Source: Betaproteobacteria bacterium (lineage in GTDB: Bacteria; Pseudomonadota; Gammaproteobacteria; Burkholderiales; CAIKXV01). Taken from it: DNA of 64,000 bases. Under the pieces are notes generated by a model. It made no database searches, was not told where the DNA came from, and saw only the letters and a list, made by a program, of their open reading frames with translations. Of the stretch, positions 26,839 to 34,927 are shown piece by piece. Both the position numbers and the translations under genes were made by a program. The stretch lies in contig JAJTHE010000037.1 of NCBI GenBank assembly GCA_021298815.1, positions 124,001 to 188,000 on the forward strand. The letters are read 5' to 3'. Each line of letters begins with the position of its first letter. The stretch's first letter is position 1.

Positions 26839-27804
26839 ATGCCCATAAGAACAGCGGCCACCGGCGTCGCGCTTGCCCTTTGCATGACTACGGCTGGCGC
26901 ACAGTCGTTCCCGAACCAGCCGGTGCGCATCCTCGTCGGCTTCGGCGCCGGCGGCAGCACCGACATCGTCGCGCGCACGCTGGCGCAGAGCCTCACCACC
27001 GACTGGAAGCAGAACGTGCTGGTCGAGAACCGGCCCGGCGCGAGCGGCATGATCGCCGCCGAGCTGGTTGCGAAAGCGGCGCCCGACGGGCATGTGCTGA
27101 TGATCACGCCGCAGACCAGCCTCGCGGTCGCGCCGGCACTGTTCGGCAAGGCACCCTACGACACGATGCGAGACTTCACGCCGATCACGCAGATCGGCTA
27201 CACGCCATTGCTGATGGTGGTGCATCCGTCGTTCCCGCCGCGCAACTTCAAGGAGTTCCTCGCGCTCGCGCGCAGGACGAAGGAGCCGATCACCTTCGGT
27301 TCGGGTGGCATCGGTTCCTCGCCGCACATGGCCGGTGAACTGATGGCCGCACAGCTCGGGATAAAGATCACCCATGTGCCTTACAAGGGCGAGAACCCGG
27401 CGCTCACCGACACCATCGGCGGCCAGATCCCGATCATGTTCGGCAACCTGCCGGTGGCGGTGCCGCATGTGAACAACGGCCGGCTGCGCGGCCTCGCCAA
27501 CACGTGGAGCACGCGATCGGTGCTGGCGAAGGACATCCCGACCGTCGCCGAATCCGGCTTCAAGGACTATGCGATCGCCACTTGGTTCGGCCTGCTCGGT
27601 CCCGGCAACATGCCGGCGGACCTGAGCCTGCGCATCCAGCGCGATACCGCACGCGTGCTGAACGTACCCGCAACCCGCGAGAAGCTGGTCGGCATGGGCG
27701 TCGATCTCGTGCTCGACACGCCGGAACAGTTCCGCGAATACCTGCGCAGCGAGGTCGCCCGCTATGCCAAGGTGATCCGCGACGCCGGCATCAAGGGGGA
27801 ATAG
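26839..27804 (+). CDS. Bug/TctC-family solute receptor
   Basis: A 321-residue periplasmic receptor with a short signal (VALALCMTTAGA), then NQPVRILVGFGAGGSTD, VENRPGASGMIAAE and GHVLMITPQT. ATG at 26839 with AGGAGGAGAA before it. Its TAG stop shares a base with the GTG start of the dehydrogenase gene, so the two are translationally linked. It is the second receptor within one gene series, so the cluster handles either two solutes or one with two receptors. Confidence 0.93.
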   Translation: MPIRTAATGVALALCMTTAGAQSFPNQPVRILVGFGAGGSTDIVARTLAQSLTTDWKQNVLVENRPGASGMIAAELVAKAAPDGHVLMITPQTSLAVAPALFGKAPYDTMRDFTPITQIGYTPLLMVVHPSFPPRNFKEFLALARRTKEPITFGSGGIGSSPHMAGELMAAQLGIKITHVPYKGENPALTDTIGGQIPIMFGNLPVAVPHVNNGRLRGLANTWSTRSVLAKDIPTVAESGFKDYAIATWFGLLGPGNMPADLSLRIQRDTARVLNVPATREKLVGMGVDLVLDTPEQFREYLRSEVARYAKVIRDAGIKGE

Positions 27805-28667
27805 TGCAGGTGCCCGACCTGCGCATCGGCGTCATCGGCCTGGGCGCGCTGGGCCGGCCGATCGGCGAGCTCTTGCTCAAGGCCGGCTATCGTACCGCCG
27901 TGCATGACGTGCGCAGCCCGCCGATGCAGGAGCTGGCAGCGCTCGGCGCGCAGGCGTGCGAAACGCCCGCAGGCGTTGCGGCGCACAGCGACCTGGTCAT
28001 CAGCCTGGTGTCGGATGCCGCGCAGACCGATGCCATCGTGTCGGGACCTCGCGGCATCCTCGATACCCTCGCGCCCGGCAGCATCTTCGCCACCGGCAGC
28101 ACACTCGGTCCCGAGGTGGTACGGCGCGTCGCACGGCAGATCGCGGCGAAGGAGGGCGAAACGCTCGACATGCCGATCTCCGGCGGCATCCTCGCCGCGA
28201 AGGAAGGTGCATTGAGCCTGATGGTCGGTGCGAGCGCGCTGACGCTCGAACGCGCACGTCCGGTGCTTCGCGTGTTCGCGCGCGACATCACCCACTGCGG
28301 TGCAGTGGGCAGCGGCCAGGCGGCGAAGCTCGCGCACCAGCTGGTGTTCGGCACTAACGTGGTGGCACTGCTCGAAGGCCTCGCCCTGGGACAGGCGGGT
28401 GGCGTCGATCCCGAAGTGATGAAGGCGGTGCTCAAGCAGGGGCTCGCCAACAGCACGGTGCTGCAGGTCTGGCACGACCTCGGCCCGCGCTGGAAGGGCA
28501 TGCTGCAGCCGACCGGACCCGATGTGCCGCTGCCCAACCTGCGCAAGGACCTGCACCTGGTGCTCGAGATGGCGGAGTCGCTCGGCGTATCGTTGCCGGT
28601 GGCGCGCCATGCGTCCGAGGTCGCCGATTCCGGCGCGGCAACGGGGCATGACGATCCGGCGCTCTAG
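27804..28667 (+). CDS. 3-hydroxyisobutyrate dehydrogenase-family NAD(P)-dependent oxidoreductase
   Basis: A 287-residue beta-hydroxyacid dehydrogenase. The Rossmann motif is IGVIGLGALGRPI near residue 8, followed by the family marks MPISGG and VGSGQAAKLAHQLVFG, which carries the catalytic lysine. Members oxidise 3-hydroxyisobutyrate, tartronate semialdehyde or similar 3-hydroxy acids with NAD(P). The start is GTG at 27804, overlapping the Bug stop by one base; a second GTG at 27810 would lose only two residues. It probably works on a product of the neighbouring hydrolases. Confidence 0.87.
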   Translation: MQVPDLRIGVIGLGALGRPIGELLLKAGYRTAVHDVRSPPMQELAALGAQACETPAGVAAHSDLVISLVSDAAQTDAIVSGPRGILDTLAPGSIFATGSTLGPEVVRRVARQIAAKEGETLDMPISGGILAAKEGALSLMVGASALTLERARPVLRVFARDITHCGAVGSGQAAKLAHQLVFGTNVVALLEGLALGQAGGVDPEVMKAVLKQGLANSTVLQVWHDLGPRWKGMLQPTGPDVPLPNLRKDLHLVLEMAESLGVSLPVARHASEVADSGAATGHDDPAL

Positions 28668-28715
28668 CGCCGCGCGCGCGGCCCGCATGCCTTCATCCAC
28701 CGACGGACCGTCCCC

Positions 28716-29555
28716 GTGATCGATACCCGACCCCGCCTGCCCGCGCCGCCCGGCACGTGCGACACGCACATGCACATCTTCGAGCCGGGCTACACGATGC
28801 TGCCCGGCGCGAACCAGCCGTCGATCCCCGCGGGCGTGGCGGAGTATCGCCAGCTGCGCGCGCGGCTGGGCATCACCCGCACAGTGATCGTGCAGCCGGC
28901 CGCCTACGGCAACGACAACCGCTGCACGCTGGCCGCGATGGCGTCGCTCGCCGATGAAGCGCATCAGACGCGCGGCGTGGCGATCGTGCTGCCCGAAGAG
29001 AGCGACGCGCATATCGCAGCGCTAACCGCCGCCGGCATCCGCGGCATCCGCTACCACCTGCTGCCGTCCGGCTGCGTGACCTGGGACACGCTCGGCACGA
29101 TGGCCGCACGCGTCGCGCCGCATGGCTGGCATGTGCAGATACAGACCGGCAGCCGCGAGCTGGCCGAGCATGCCGCACTGCTCGAGTCGCTGCCCTGCGA
29201 CATCGTGGTCGACCACATCGGCCGGTTCGACCAGCCGGTCGTGGCCGATGACCCGGCATGGAAGGCGTTCCGCCGCCTGGTCGACCGCGGACGCTGCTGG
29301 GTCAAGCTGTCGGCGCCGTACCATGGCTCGAAGACCGGGGCGCCGGCCTATGCCGATGCGGCTGCGTCGGCGAAGGAACTCATCCGCGCGGCGCCCGAGC
29401 GCATGCTGTTCGGCACCAACTGGCCGCACCCGTCACTCAAGGCGAACCTGCCGGACGATGCGGCGCTGCTCGACCTCGTGAACGAGTGGGCGGGCAGCGA
29501 GGCGGTGCGGCAGGGGATCCTGGTCGGGAATGCGGAGAGGGTTTACGGGTTCTGA
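28716..29555 (+). CDS. Amidohydrolase of the 2-pyrone-4,6-dicarboxylate hydrolase (LigI-like) group
   Basis: A 279-residue barrel hydrolase in the group of LigI and D-galactarolactone/4-sulfomuconolactone hydrolases. Marks: CDTHMHIFEPGY near residue 15, IVQPAAYGNDN, IRGIRYHLLP, IVVDHIGRF and LFGTNWPHPS. LigI-type enzymes open a lactone or pyrone ring by water; the electrophile is usually a lactone of a di-acid, which fits a carboxylate-receptor setting. Start codon is GTG at 28716. It ends the gene series that began with the Bug receptor at 24414. The exact lactone is not determinable. Confidence 0.84.
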   Translation: MIDTRPRLPAPPGTCDTHMHIFEPGYTMLPGANQPSIPAGVAEYRQLRARLGITRTVIVQPAAYGNDNRCTLAAMASLADEAHQTRGVAIVLPEESDAHIAALTAAGIRGIRYHLLPSGCVTWDTLGTMAARVAPHGWHVQIQTGSRELAEHAALLESLPCDIVVDHIGRFDQPVVADDPAWKAFRRLVDRGRCWVKLSAPYHGSKTGAPAYADAAASAKELIRAAPERMLFGTNWPHPSLKANLPDDAALLDLVNEWAGSEAVRQGILVGNAERVYGF

Positions 29556-29556
29556 G

Positions 29557-29574
29557 GCGGCGCAGGGGCGCCGC
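29557..29574. terminator. GC hairpin between convergent genes
   Basis: Perfect 7-base arms GCGGCGC and GCGCCGC around AGGG, in the 18 bases separating the LigI-like gene from the HigA-like antitoxin gene, whose stop begins at the end of the hairpin. No T-run; candidate bidirectional terminator only. Confidence 0.4.
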
Positions 29575-29852
29575 TAGACCAGATCGATCCGGACCCTGCG
29601 GCCAACGAGCGCGGCGGCACGTTGCAACGTCGTGAGCGTCACGTCTCGTGTAGGGTCGAGCAAGCGATCGACCTGGGATCGGCTGGTGTTGAGCAACACG
29701 GCCAGGCGAGACTTGCTCAGCGATTGTCGCTGCATTGCTTCAGTCAGCTGGTATACGACGACTTCCTTGATCGCCAATGTCTGGCTCTCATCGAAGAGGT
29801 CTACCTCCTTGAGCACGCTGTCGAGGCTGGTGCCGTGATGTTTCCTGCTCAT
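29574..29852 (-). CDS. higA: HigA-like helix-turn-helix antitoxin
   Basis: A 92-residue antitoxin with an XRE-type helix-turn-helix: SKSRLAVLLNTSRSQVDRLLDP (residues 47-68) followed by LTTLQRAAALVGRRV. The N-terminal 35 residues would contact the toxin. It is the partner of Gp49-like/HigB toxins (COG4679). The ATG at 29852 overlaps the stop of the toxin-remnant gene upstream (ATGA), so the HigB-HigA order is kept. The antitoxin looks complete although its toxin is not. Confidence 0.83.
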   Translation of the reverse strand: MSRKHHGTSLDSVLKEVDLFDESQTLAIKEVVVYQLTEAMQRQSLSKSRLAVLLNTSRSQVDRLLDPTRDVTLTTLQRAAALVGRRVRIDLV

Positions 29853-30022
29853 GATCTCAGCTCCTTCTGGCGACTTCGCGCCAACGCCAGCGCCTCGCCC
29901 GGTGTCTCTTGTGTCTTCTTGACGCTCGCGTCCAAAGCCTTGAGCCAGTCGCGAACCGGTTCGTTCCCGCCGCTGCTGCGGAAGAAGACGAGCGGCGTCT
30001 TCTGCAATGCTTTCGCTAGCAT
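29849..30022 (-). pseudogene. higB: HigB/Gp49-like toxin, internally deleted
   Basis: A RelE-fold toxin remnant of 57 residues where about 110 are expected. The N-terminus PLVFFRSSGGNEPVRDWLKAL is the normal family start, and the C-terminus VKKTQETPGEALALARSRQKEL is the normal family end (usually GFIKKTQKTP..LALARKRMKEL). The middle, which carries the beta-sheet core and catalytic residues, is absent, while the frame is kept through the junction near DAS. Start taken at ATG 30022; a GTG at 30055 is possible. Lost toxicity with a retained antitoxin is the natural reading. Confidence 0.78.
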
Positions 30023-30307
30023 CGATGCTTGATGCGCGAAGAAGGGATGTACCACATAAGGTGCATTTCAGCAAAACAGAGGAGCGTGTCCGGGGCGCAG
30101 CGCAGCAGGACGTGCCGCACGTTCTGGATGGCCTGTCTCTGATGATGCTGACCGCTTGCCGATTGTCATTCGCGCCAGGGAAGGGACTCCTGCTGCGCGA
30201 AACCTGGCTGCCCCGCTGCGGACACCCATGTCCTGATCTTCCGAAAAGCGCACCGATGGTACGGTTACGCCATCTACCCCGACGCCACTGCCCGCCAGGA
30301 GACACCC

Positions 30308-31267
30308 ATGACCCCCGAAGAACAACGCGCCCTGCTCGCCGTCGCCCTGCTCGCCGCATTCGCCGATGGCGACAAGTCCGACGCCGAGCGCGAGGAAGTC
30401 AAGCGCATCGTGCGCAATCTCGGCGGCCAGGCCGCGGGACTCGACGTCTCGGCGCTGATGCAGGACGTGCTGCTCAAGCGCATCGGCGTAGCCGAAGCGG
30501 TGGCCGCGCTGAAGGCCCCCGAGCATCGCCAGCTGGCCTACGAGCTTGCGGTATGCGTCTGCGATGCGGACGGCCTGCAGTCACCGGCCGAGCGCCATTT
30601 CCTCAACGGGCTGAAGACAGCGCTCGGCAACAACGTCGATACCGCTTTCGTCGCCCAGGCCGATGGCCTCGCACGCGAGACCGATGCGCCGGTGGCAGTA
30701 GCGGCGGCGGTGGGTACTCCTGCCGCGCCCGCCGCCGCCATCGACCGCGCGGCGCTCGACCAGCGCATCTTCAACCGCGCGGTGCTCTGCGGCGCGCTGG
30801 AACTGCTGCCGCAGAGCTGGGCCAGCATGGCGATCATCCCGCTGCAGGTGAAGCTGGTGCACGGCATCGCGCAGGCGCATGGCATCACGTCGATCGACGC
30901 CGGCATGGTGAAGGAGTTCATCGCCACCGCCGGTGTCGGGCTGACCGGCCAGTACCTGGAGCAGTTCGGCCGCAAGCTGGTCGGCGGCCTGCTCGGCAAG
31001 GTCATGGGCGGGCTCGGACGCGGCGTGGGCAGCGCGGGCACCGGCATGGCGATGAGCTTCGCGACCACCTATGCGCTGGGGCAGCTGGCCGTGCGCTACT
31101 ACGGCGGCGGGCGGCAGATGAGCACGGCGCTGCTCAAGCAGACCTACCAGGACCTGCTGGCGAGCGCGAAGCAGATCGAGCCGCAGGCGCTGCCGCAGAT
31201 CCAGCACCAGGCCCGCACGCTGGACGCGGGCAAGGTGCTGCAGATGGTGCGCCAGTCGATGGTGTGA
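30308..31267 (+). CDS. TerB-like domain protein with DUF697-like C-terminus
   Basis: A 319-residue protein. Residues 1-115 match the TerB/DjlA-like helical domain of tellurite-resistance proteins, with acidic turns FADGDKSDAEREEV and CDADGLQSPAERHFL spaced as in that fold. After a low-complexity Ala/Pro linker, residues 150-240 resemble the DUF697/YcjF helical hairpin (NRAVLCGALELLPQSWASMAIIPLQVKLVHGIA) with glycine-rich GLLGKVMGGLGRGVGSAG that may insert into a membrane. Function unknown; stress or envelope association is guessed from the TerB part. ATG at 30308 with AGGAG upstream. The gene stands alone, facing a convergent CBS gene 16 bases away. Confidence 0.75.
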   Translation: MTPEEQRALLAVALLAAFADGDKSDAEREEVKRIVRNLGGQAAGLDVSALMQDVLLKRIGVAEAVAALKAPEHRQLAYELAVCVCDADGLQSPAERHFLNGLKTALGNNVDTAFVAQADGLARETDAPVAVAAAVGTPAAPAAAIDRAALDQRIFNRAVLCGALELLPQSWASMAIIPLQVKLVHGIAQAHGITSIDAGMVKEFIATAGVGLTGQYLEQFGRKLVGGLLGKVMGGLGRGVGSAGTGMAMSFATTYALGQLAVRYYGGGRQMSTALLKQTYQDLLASAKQIEPQALPQIQHQARTLDAGKVLQMVRQSMV

Positions 31268-31282
31268 GGCGGGAAGCCCTCG

Positions 31283-31885
31283 CTAGGCCAGCGAAGCCTC
31301 GATCTCGGCAAAGGTCCGCGCCACTTCCAGCGGTTGGCCCTGCGCACCGACGGTTGCGCCCAACTGGCGTTCGATCTGCGTAGCCGAGAACACGCCGCGC
31401 ACCGCCTGCGCGCCATCGGGCAGCGTCTCCACCACCAGCGCATGCTGGCGGCCGCAACCGCGCAGGCGGGCGAGGACATGTCCGACGCGGGCGTGCCGGA
31501 CGTCATCGACGCGGAACGCTTCCAGCCGGATGCGCGGCGTCATGATGTCGCGCACCAGCAGTTCCGAGACCGGCACGGCGTTCTGGCGCGCGGCGAGCAC
31601 CGGCCGTTCGCCGAGCATGTCGTTGAGCGTCACCAGGCCCTCGATGCGACCGGTGATGTCGACGCAGAACAGCATCCGCACGCCGCGGTTGCGCATGCGC
31701 TCGCGGGCGTGGGCGACCGAGTCGCCGGCACGCACCACGACCGCGGTGGTGCGGCGCAGGTCGGTCATCGAATCCAGGGCCGGGCTCTCCAGCGTGACGC
31801 GATCGGGCAGCACCTGCGCCGGTTGCAGGATGCCGGCGCCGGGGAGGACCGTGACCACCGGCAGTGGATTGAACTCGTCGAACAT
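31283..31885 (-). CDS. CBS-domain pair protein
   Basis: A 200-residue protein of two CBS motifs, which bind adenine nucleotides as regulatory sensors. The first repeat runs through VVVRAGDSVAHARERMRNRGVRMLFCVD and IEGLVTLNDMLGERP; the second has LVRDIMTPRIRLEAF, VLARLRGCGRQHALVVET and VRGVFSATQIERQL. No enzymatic domain is attached. The ATG at 31885 follows GAAGGGA; a longer frame to 31966 lacks family sequence. What it regulates is not shown by context. Confidence 0.85.
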   Translation of the reverse strand: MFDEFNPLPVVTVLPGAGILQPAQVLPDRVTLESPALDSMTDLRRTTAVVVRAGDSVAHARERMRNRGVRMLFCVDITGRIEGLVTLNDMLGERPVLAARQNAVPVSELLVRDIMTPRIRLEAFRVDDVRHARVGHVLARLRGCGRQHALVVETLPDGAQAVRGVFSATQIERQLGATVGAQGQPLEVARTFAEIEASLA

Positions 31886-32040
31886 CGCGATCTCCCTTCG
31901 GGAAGTGCGCCAGGCGATGGCGCCGGGACCCGGTCGCGGATTCGCGACCGTGGTGCCATGACGCACATGCTGCGCCTGTGACGCTTACGGCGACCTTTCC
32001 GTCCGGGTTGCACGGCCTGTCGCAGCCCTGGCGCAGCGGG

Positions 32041-32796
32041 TCAGCCGTCGCCCTTCGGAAACTGCATCACGACGACTTCCGCACCGAGCGGCCCGGCCTC
32101 GAAGGCGTATGCAGCCTCGTCCGGATCCACGAAGACCATCGACCAGGGTGGCAGCGATTGGCCCGCAACCTCCACGCTACCGTTCGCGACGAACAGGTAG
32201 CAGCCCCCGCCCGCCTGCGGATCCAGCCCCGGCGTGGACAGGCCTGCACCCAGCCGCACGATGAACGCGGCCAGTTCGTCGTCGATCTTCGCCGGGTCGT
32301 AGAGCGGCTCCCATGCGACGTCCTTGCGATGCTGCAGCACCGGTCGCGTCGACAGCGGGATGGTCGGCGTCACCCAGTTGCGCCGCTTGCTCGGCTTCAG
32401 CGCTTCGCGGTAGCCGGGGCGGCCGATGTACACCGGATGAGAGTTGCCGGTGCGGTTGCGCAGCGAGATGAAGGTCAGCCCGTGCGGGCCGGCGACCAGC
32501 GGGCCATAGCCGGTGTGGTGGTCCTTGTACTGCAGCATCAGCGGGCGCAGCTCGGTCTTCGCGAGCGTGCCCGAACCGTCCGGGAAGAGCTGGAACTGGG
32601 TCACGCCATGGAAGTGCGGCAGGATGGTTTCGCCGGCGCACATCTGCGTCATCAGCGATTGCGGGCCGGGCGAGAGCTCGTCGCTGCTGTAGCGCGGGCC
32701 GAAGTAGGACGAACCCCAGTGCTCGACGCCGGTGCCGCGCGAGGCGACCGGGCGCAGGTTGTCGAGGACTTCGGTGCCGTTACGTGTGTGGATCAT
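32041..32796 (-). CDS. Cupin-fold protein of unknown function
   Basis: A 251-residue cupin-like protein. A metal-binding pattern is suggested by ILPHFHGVTQFQLFPDGSG and later GGGCYLFVANGSVEVAGQSLPPWSMVFVDP, typical of the second cupin motif. I do not recognise a specific subfamily. It lies last in a five-gene reverse-strand series (alpha/beta hydrolase, Bug, PRISE-like reductase, Bug, this gene), 62 bases after the receptor, and may be a dioxygenase or isomerase of that pathway; this is inference. Confidence 0.72.
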   Translation of the reverse strand: MIHTRNGTEVLDNLRPVASRGTGVEHWGSSYFGPRYSSDELSPGPQSLMTQMCAGETILPHFHGVTQFQLFPDGSGTLAKTELRPLMLQYKDHHTGYGPLVAGPHGLTFISLRNRTGNSHPVYIGRPGYREALKPSKRRNWVTPTIPLSTRPVLQHRKDVAWEPLYDPAKIDDELAAFIVRLGAGLSTPGLDPQAGGGCYLFVANGSVEVAGQSLPPWSMVFVDPDEAAYAFEAGPLGAEVVVMQFPKGDG

Positions 32797-32858
32797 GTCC
32801 AGGCCAACGGTTCAGTGTCGATGACGATGCAAAAGGCAAGACCTGACCCCAATCACAA

Positions 32859-33830
32859 TCAGTCCACCCGGATGCCGGCGCTTCGGATCACCTTGCCCCA
32901 CTTCTCGACTTCGGTGGCAAGGTAGCGCCCGAACGGCTCGGGTGCCATCACGCTCGGCTCGAGTCCCGCGGCCAGCAGCTTCTGCCGGACCTCCGGCCGC
33001 CCGACCACCGTCGCGACGCCCTCGTGCAGGCGCGAGACGATCTCGCGCGGCACCTCGGCCGGCGCCAGCAGGCCGTACCAGATGTCGACCGCGAAGCCCG
33101 GCACGCCGCTCTCGGCGACGGTAGGCAGCTGCGGCTGTGCCATCGAGCGGCGGGCGCTGGTCACCGCGAGCGCCTTCAGCCGCCCGGCCGTGACGTGCGG
33201 CATGGTCGAGGCAACGCTGGAGGCCGCGGCAACGATGCGTCCGCCGATCAGGTCGGCGAGGATCGGTGGCGTGCCCTTGTACGGCACGTGCACCAGCCGC
33301 ACGCCGGCGGACATCGCCAGCAGCTCCACCGTCATGTGCCCCGGGCTGCCGTTGCCGGACGTACCGAACGACAGTTCGCCGGGCCGCGCCCGCGCCAGCG
33401 CGAGCAGGTCCTTCATCGATCCCGCCGGCAGCGAGGGATGCACAACCAGCACGCTCGGCGAGGAGACGATCATCGACACCGGCGCGAGGTCCTTCAGCGT
33501 GTCGTAGCTGAGCTTGTAGAGCGCGGGTGCGGTGACATGGCCGGGCGAGGTCATCAGCAGCGTGTAGCCATCGGGCGCGGCGCGCACGACCGCCTCGGTG
33601 GCGATGGTGCCGCCAGCGCCGGGACGGTTGTCCACGATCACCGGCTGCCCCCACGCATCGGTGAGTGCCTGGCCGACGATGCGCGCGGTGGCGTCCACGC
33701 CGCCACCCGCCGCAAGCGTGCAGACGATGCGGATCGGCTTCGCGGGATACGCCTGGGCGAACGCGTGCGATGCGGACGACAGCACGAGGCCGGAGGCGGC
33801 GAGTTGCAACACGGGGAGCTGGATGCGCAT
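32859..33830 (-). CDS. Bug/TctC-family solute receptor
   Basis: A 323-residue periplasmic receptor: signal LPVLQLAASGLVLSSASHAFA, then KPIRIVCTLAAGGGVDA, VDNRPGAGGTIATE and GYTLLMTSPG. The first loop reads VCTLAAGGG where VPFAAGG is usual. The ATG at 33830 has no clear ribosome site but starts eight bases after the reductase stop, so translation is probably coupled. Second of two receptors in this operon. Confidence 0.92.
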   Translation of the reverse strand: MRIQLPVLQLAASGLVLSSASHAFAQAYPAKPIRIVCTLAAGGGVDATARIVGQALTDAWGQPVIVDNRPGAGGTIATEAVVRAAPDGYTLLMTSPGHVTAPALYKLSYDTLKDLAPVSMIVSSPSVLVVHPSLPAGSMKDLLALARARPGELSFGTSGNGSPGHMTVELLAMSAGVRLVHVPYKGTPPILADLIGGRIVAAASSVASTMPHVTAGRLKALAVTSARRSMAQPQLPTVAESGVPGFAVDIWYGLLAPAEVPREIVSRLHEGVATVVGRPEVRQKLLAAGLEPSVMAPEPFGRYLATEVEKWGKVIRSAGIRVD

Positions 33831-33838
33831 GGTCAGGG

Positions 33839-34894
33839 TCAGGGCAGTACCCGCTGTTCGCGGAACCGCTGCAGGTGGTCGAGGAACATCCGTTCGGTAT
33901 CGAGGCACTCGGCGAAGCCCGCCTGCCGCAGCGCGATCGTCGACGACATCACGTCGTAGCCGCGGCGGAAGTTGAAGTCGGCGTAGGACCACACGCCGGC
34001 CTGCGACAGCGGCCGCGGCAGCAAGCCATGCCGCGCGACCACCGCATCCCAGATCGCGTCCTTGCCCTGCATGAAGCCGGCAAGGGTCGTGCCTTCCTGC
34101 ACAGGACCGGTATCCATCCCGAAGAACGTGGCGAACGCCGGCCACAGGTTGCGCCAGCGCACGTAGTCGCCGTTGGTGACGTTGAACACCCGGTTCGCGC
34201 AGGCCGGCGTGGTGACGATGAAGGCGATCGCACGCGCGAGCAGGTCGGCATCGACGCTCTGGTAGAGCGCATCGAAGCCCGACTGCGTCCCCGGGAAGGC
34301 GAGCGGCTGGCCGAGTTCCTTCAGCACCGCGGCGTAGACGCCGACCATGTTCGCGATGCTGCGCGCGATCGCCTGCCGGCCCTCGCAGACGCCGTGCGGG
34401 CGGCTGGCGCTCCAGGTCCAGGCCTTGCCCGCGCTGCGCTCGACGAGCAGGTCTTCCTGCGCGTAGTACCAGTTCGACGGCGTCACGCGCGGGTCGGATT
34501 CGCGCGCCGGCGTGCGGTACGGGCCGAGGTCGGAGCCGTAGACCTTGCTGCCCTGGACGATATGGACGTGCGCGAGCCGCGGGGAGGATCGCTCGAGTGC
34601 GTCGAGCAGGTTGCGCAGCATGTCGACGTTGTCGTCGACGGACTCGCGTTTCGCCATCGAGTGGGTGGCGCGGGCGCAGTAGACCAGGTGGGTGATGCCG
34701 GCCAGGGGAGACAGCCGATCGCGCACATCGTCCGCCGAGGACAGGTCGACGGCGATCGCACGCGTGTTCGAAACGGAGGTCGCCGAGCGAGACAGGGCGA
34801 CAACGTCCCAGTCGCCGCGCTCGGCCAGCGTGCGCAGGACGGCACGGCCGACGACGCCGCTGGCGCCGGCGATCAGCGCGCAGGGGCGAGGCAT
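33839..34894 (-). CDS. PRISE-like short-chain dehydrogenase/reductase
   Basis: A 351-residue atypical SDR related to progesterone 5-beta-reductase/iridoid synthase-like enzymes (PRISE). Cofactor motif CALIAGASGVVGRAV, then LVYCARAT, HIVQGSKVYGS and NWYYAQEDLL, which matches the PRISE motif NFYYxxED holding the active-site tyrosine. These enzymes reduce activated C=C bonds of enones with NADPH. Plant PRISE enzymes are well known; bacterial members are less studied. The gene lies between two Bug receptor genes, overlapping neither but with only 33 and 8 base gaps, so an enone or unsaturated acid taken up by these receptors is a reasonable guess. Confidence 0.8.
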   Translation of the reverse strand: MPRPCALIAGASGVVGRAVLRTLAERGDWDVVALSRSATSVSNTRAIAVDLSSADDVRDRLSPLAGITHLVYCARATHSMAKRESVDDNVDMLRNLLDALERSSPRLAHVHIVQGSKVYGSDLGPYRTPARESDPRVTPSNWYYAQEDLLVERSAGKAWTWSASRPHGVCEGRQAIARSIANMVGVYAAVLKELGQPLAFPGTQSGFDALYQSVDADLLARAIAFIVTTPACANRVFNVTNGDYVRWRNLWPAFATFFGMDTGPVQEGTTLAGFMQGKDAIWDAVVARHGLLPRPLSQAGVWSYADFNFRRGYDVMSSTIALRQAGFAECLDTERMFLDHLQRFREQRVLP

Positions 34895-34927
34895 GGGTGG
34901 CCGACCGGTTGCATGGGGTTCCTCCTG

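Noticed and set aside
28670-28690. CG-alternating stretch GCGCCGCGCGCGCGGC as a regulatory hairpin or Z-DNA site
   Set aside because: Such runs are common by chance in DNA of this composition and there is no supporting context.
31266-31310. Possible terminator hairpin between the TerB-like and CBS genes
   Set aside because: Only 5-6 base imperfect arms with bulges and no T-run; too weak to list.
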